Shown here piece by piece: positions 61,628-64,000 of a stretch of 64,000 nt of DNA. The position numbers and the translations under genes are program-made. The notes below the pieces were generated by a model that made no database searches, had not been told where the DNA came from, and saw only the letters and a list, made by a program, of their open reading frames with translations. This DNA is from JBBRVW01 sp038246545 (GTDB taxonomy: Bacteria > Actinomycetota > Actinomycetes > JACCUZ01), in assembly GCA_038246545.1 (NCBI GenBank), contig JBBRVW010000010.1:1-64000 (forward strand), written 5' to 3'. How positions within the stretch are numbered: position 1 is the stretch's first letter; every line of letters starts with the position of its first letter.

Positions 61628-62446
61628 TTGCACCTGGTCACCCACCTGGCCGACAGCGGGATCAGCCTCGTCCAGGCAGCCGAGGGCGACACGTTCAACC
61701 CGCCCGGTCCCGGGGACTTCGAGTTCCCGCCGCTGTTCGGCGAGGGCACCTTCTTCACCAAGCCGATGCTGATCGTGGTGCTCGGCACCCTGACCGTGGC
61801 GCTCGTCTTCTGGCTCGCGTCGCGCAAGGCGAGCCTGGTGCCGGCGAAGATGCAGTTCGTCGGCGAGAGCATCTACGGCTTCGTCCGCAATGACATCGTC
61901 GGCGACACCATCGGCCGTGAGGGCCGCAAGTTCGTGCCCTACCTCGCGACGCTGTTCTGCTTCATCGCGATCAACAACCTCTCCGGCATCGTCCCGGTGC
62001 TCCAGCTGCCGGCCAACGGCAAGATCGCCTTCCCGCTGGTGCTGGCGCTCATCTCCTGGGCGACCTTCAACTACGTCGGGATCAAGAAGCACGGCTTCGT
62101 CGGCTACTTCAAGGCGATGATGTTCCCGCCCGGCCTGCCCAAGCCGATCTACGTGCTGCTGGCGCCGCTCGAGCTGCTCTCGACCTTCATCATCCGGCCG
62201 ATCACGCTCACCCTGCGTCTCACGCTCAACATGTTCGCCGGCCACCTGGTGCTGCTCGTCTGCATCCTCGGCGGCGAGTTCCTGCTGGTCGAGAAGGGCG
62301 GCGCGCTGGCCCTGCTGAGCCCTGTCGCGTTCGGCTTCGGCATCCTCCTCACGTTCTTCGAGGCTTTCGTGCAGGTGCTGCAGGCCTACGTCTTCGTCCT
62401 GCTCTCCGCGCTCTACATCGCCGGCGCCCTCGCCGACGAGCACTGA
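61628..62446 (+). CDS. atpB: ATP synthase subunit a
   Basis: Membrane stator subunit with the proton half-channels. Five or six segments. LTLRLTLNMFAGHLVLLV contains the essential Arg, and QVLQAYVFVLLSALYIAGAL ends the protein. About 272 residues. I prefer the TTG at 61628, which has AAGGAG five bases upstream. An ATG at 61604 in the same frame has no ribosome site and lies in the repeat region. No overlap with its neighbours. Confidence 0.93.
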   Translation: MHLVTHLADSGISLVQAAEGDTFNPPGPGDFEFPPLFGEGTFFTKPMLIVVLGTLTVALVFWLASRKASLVPAKMQFVGESIYGFVRNDIVGDTIGREGRKFVPYLATLFCFIAINNLSGIVPVLQLPANGKIAFPLVLALISWATFNYVGIKKHGFVGYFKAMMFPPGLPKPIYVLLAPLELLSTFIIRPITLTLRLTLNMFAGHLVLLVCILGGEFLLVEKGGALALLSPVAFGFGILLTFFEAFVQVLQAYVFVLLSALYIAGALADEH

Positions 62447-62509
62447 CCCGCACGACCACACGCACGACCGCCCACGACCCTAGGCAACATCCGAGAAGGG
62501 ACCCACCCA

Positions 62510-62725
62510 GTGACCGGCGACATCAACGGCAGCTTGAACATGATCGGCTACGGCCTCGCGGCCATCGGCCCCGGCGTCGGCATCGGCCTGATCTTCGCGG
62601 CCTACATCAACGGTGTCGCCCGCCAGCCGGAGGCGCGGGGTGTCCTCCAGGGCATCGCGATCCTCGGCTTCGCCCTCGCCGAGGCACTTGCCATCATCGG
62701 CATCGGCCTCGCGTTCGTCCTCTAA
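62510..62725 (+). CDS. atpE: ATP synthase subunit c
   Basis: A 71-residue hairpin protein of the rotating ring. GYGLAAIGPGVGIGLIFAAY is the first helix, ARQPEARG the polar loop, and LGFALAEALAIIGIGLAFVL the second helix with the proton-carrying Glu in FALAEAL. No Na+-type ligands are seen. GTG start behind GAAGGGA. Confidence 0.95.
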   Translation: MTGDINGSLNMIGYGLAAIGPGVGIGLIFAAYINGVARQPEARGVLQGIAILGFALAEALAIIGIGLAFVL

Positions 62726-62743
62726 GACCGGAAGAGGCACTAC

Positions 62744-63325
62744 ATGCACACGCTCGCCATCGTGCTGGCGGCAGGGGACGAGCCCAGCCCCCTGCTGCCG
62801 CACACGTCCGAGCTCATCGTCGGCACGGTCGCCTTCGTGCTGCTGTTCCTGTTCCTCCGGGCGAAGGTCTTCCCGGTCTTCGAGAAGACCTTCGAGCAGC
62901 GCCGGGACGCCATCGAGGGCGGCATGGAGCGGGCCAAGACGGCCGAGGAGGAGGCGAAGGAGACGCTCGCGCAGTACCGCGAGCAGCTCGCCGACGCCCG
63001 GCACGAGGCCGCCCGCCTGCGCGAGGAGGCCCGCGAGCAGGGCACGGCGATCATCGCCGAGATGCGCGAGCAGGCGCAGGCCGAGGCCCGTCGGGTCACC
63101 GAGCTGGCGCACCAGCAGATCGAGGCCGACAAGACGTCCGCGCTGACGCAGCTCCGCACCCAGGTGGGCACCCTCGCCACCGACCTCGCGGGCCGTATCG
63201 TCGGCGAGTCGCTCGAGGACGACGCCCGTCAGCGCCGGGTCGTCGACCGCTTCCTCGACGAGCTGGAGAGCCGGGCCGACTCGGGTGCCACCCCCGCCTC
63301 GGACAGCGAGAGCACCACCGCATGA
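62744..63325 (+). CDS. atpF: ATP synthase subunit b
   Basis: A 193-residue peripheral-stalk subunit. One membrane segment near residues 22-40 (LIVGTVAFVLLFLFL) is followed by a long charged coiled coil (EEEAKETLAQYREQLADARH, then REEAREQGTAIIAEMREQAQ). The acidic C-terminal tail is disordered. Gap of 18 bases after atpE. Confidence 0.93.
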   Translation: MHTLAIVLAAGDEPSPLLPHTSELIVGTVAFVLLFLFLRAKVFPVFEKTFEQRRDAIEGGMERAKTAEEEAKETLAQYREQLADARHEAARLREEAREQGTAIIAEMREQAQAEARRVTELAHQQIEADKTSALTQLRTQVGTLATDLAGRIVGESLEDDARQRRVVDRFLDELESRADSGATPASDSESTTA

Positions 63326-63347
63326 GTCGCACCCCACGACAGCGCTC

Positions 63348-63386
63348 CCTGGCCGGGTATCACCAGGTTCAGTGCGCTCGGCCAGG
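63348..63386 (+). other. Hairpin between atpF and atpH
   Basis: cctggccg (63348-63355) pairs with cggccagg (63379-63386) in the 79-base gap between atpF and atpH. Elsewhere in this operon the spacers are shorter and lack such a stem. It might tune mRNA stability or atpH translation. Confidence 0.4.
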
Positions 63387-63404
63387 CTTCCGCAGGGACC
63401 CCGA

Positions 63405-64000
63405 ATGAGCGCAGCGGGACTGACCGGTGCCAGCCGCGAGTCGCTCGCGGCGGCTCGCGAGACGCTGGGCGCCCTCATCCAGGCCGGTGACACCGACCTG
63501 ACGGCGCTCGCCGACGAGCTCTTCGCAGTCACGGCGGTGCTCGACCACGAGCACGGCCTGCGCCGGGCCCTGACCGACCCGTCCCGCGACGGCGACGCGC
63601 GAGCGGGGCTGGCCCGCGCGGTGCTCGGGGACCGGGTCGGCAGTGCCACCACCGACCTGCTGTCCTGGGTGGTACGGGCCCGGTGGTCCGTGCCGCGCGA
63701 TCTGGCCGAGGCCGTCGAGCTCCTTGCGGTCGAGGCCGAGGTGGCGGCGGCCGAGCTGGCGGGTCGGCTCGACGAGGTCGAGGACGAGCTGTTCCGCGTC
63801 GCCCGCTCCGTCGCGGGTGCACCCGAGCTGCGGGCGGCGTTGTCCGACCGCTCGGCCCCGGTGGAGAGCCGGGCCGCGCTGATCGAGGACCTCCTCGGTG
63901 GGCGGGCGACCGACGAGACGCGCCGCCTGGTACGCCAGGCGGTGGTCGCGCCGCGCGGCCGCTCGTTCGACCGCACGGTCGAGACCTACGGCCAGGTGGC
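63405..64000 (+). CDS. atpH: ATP synthase subunit delta (partial, runs off the window)
   Basis: The first 198 codons of the delta (OSCP) subunit, which ties the stator stalk to the F1 head. The ATG at 63405 follows GGGA. SRESLAAARETLGALIQAGD and ELAGRLDEVEDELFRVARSV are typical of the long actinobacterial delta, and FDRTVETYGQV near the window end is expected about 70 residues before the stop. The 3' end is outside the window. Confidence 0.88.
   Translation, partial: MSAAGLTGASRESLAAARETLGALIQAGDTDLTALADELFAVTAVLDHEHGLRRALTDPSRDGDARAGLARAVLGDRVGSATTDLLSWVVRARWSVPRDLAEAVELLAVEAEVAAAELAGRLDEVEDELFRVARSVAGAPELRAALSDRSAPVESRAALIEDLLGGRATDETRRLVRQAVVAPRGRSFDRTVETYGQV

Overview
The window comes from a high-GC actinobacterium. 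The evidence is the dense GTG starts, the frequent 4-base GTGA/ATGA gene overlaps, the gene order hom-thrC-thrB-rho ... rpmE-prfA-prmC-Sua5, the WecA/TagO-like gene directly ahead of the atp operon, and a Rho factor with a long Arg/Asp/Gln-rich insertion. I cannot place it to genus from sequence alone.

It falls into two parts that meet at a tRNA-Arg(CCG) gene (39409-39480, minus strand).

Left part (1-39400) is accessory and partly decayed. It opens with a complete IS1380-family element with perfect 15-bp ends (3-1633). A run of stress, redox and carbohydrate genes follows: a secreted protein, a GH15 glucoamylase-like enzyme, a lipoamide-dehydrogenase-like flavoprotein, a DUF2231-Rieske protein coupled to a hemerythrin, and small membrane proteins. 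From 11.1 to 20.3 kb lies a gene graveyard with broken CHRD-like, SDR, DHFR-like, TetR, GH15, GNAT, IS5 and GAF sequences. Intact genes sit among them: a MocR regulator, an atypical response regulator and a secreted beta-propeller protein. From 20530 to 27688 eight genes overlap stop-to-start in one operon (peroxiredoxin-like, TPP enzyme, enolase-superfamily enzyme, gluconate-dehydrogenase-type subunit and GMC oxidoreductase). Next come five ANTAR-domain regulators in under 5 kb (29266-33948), two small acidic proteins, a MobF relaxase/helicase broken by a one-base shift, and an excisionase-like gene beside the tRNA. This looks like the remains of an integrated mobile element whose integrase is not visible. 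The other end is not in the window.

Right part (39541-64000) is core chromosome: a CheY-like receiver, argS, lysA, the threonine genes hom-thrC-thrB, rho, rpmE, prfA, prmC, Sua5/YrdC, a WecA/TagO-like transferase and the start of the atp operon (atpI/Z-like genes, atpB, atpE, atpF and a partial atpH).

The most interesting piece sits between rho and rpmE, which are usually neighbours in actinobacteria. It is an eight-gene, tightly coupled cassette (49302-56449). It encodes two secreted proteins with matching C-terminal sorting tails (VPxxG, hydrophobic segment, Arg cluster), a PIG-L deacetylase, a GT2 glycosyltransferase, a short exosortase/archaeosortase with visible Cys-Arg-His residues, a membrane-anchored ATP-grasp protein, a UDP-GlcNAc 2-epimerase-like enzyme and a HAD hydrolase. 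I read it as a compact exosortase sorting and surface-glycan system with its own substrates.
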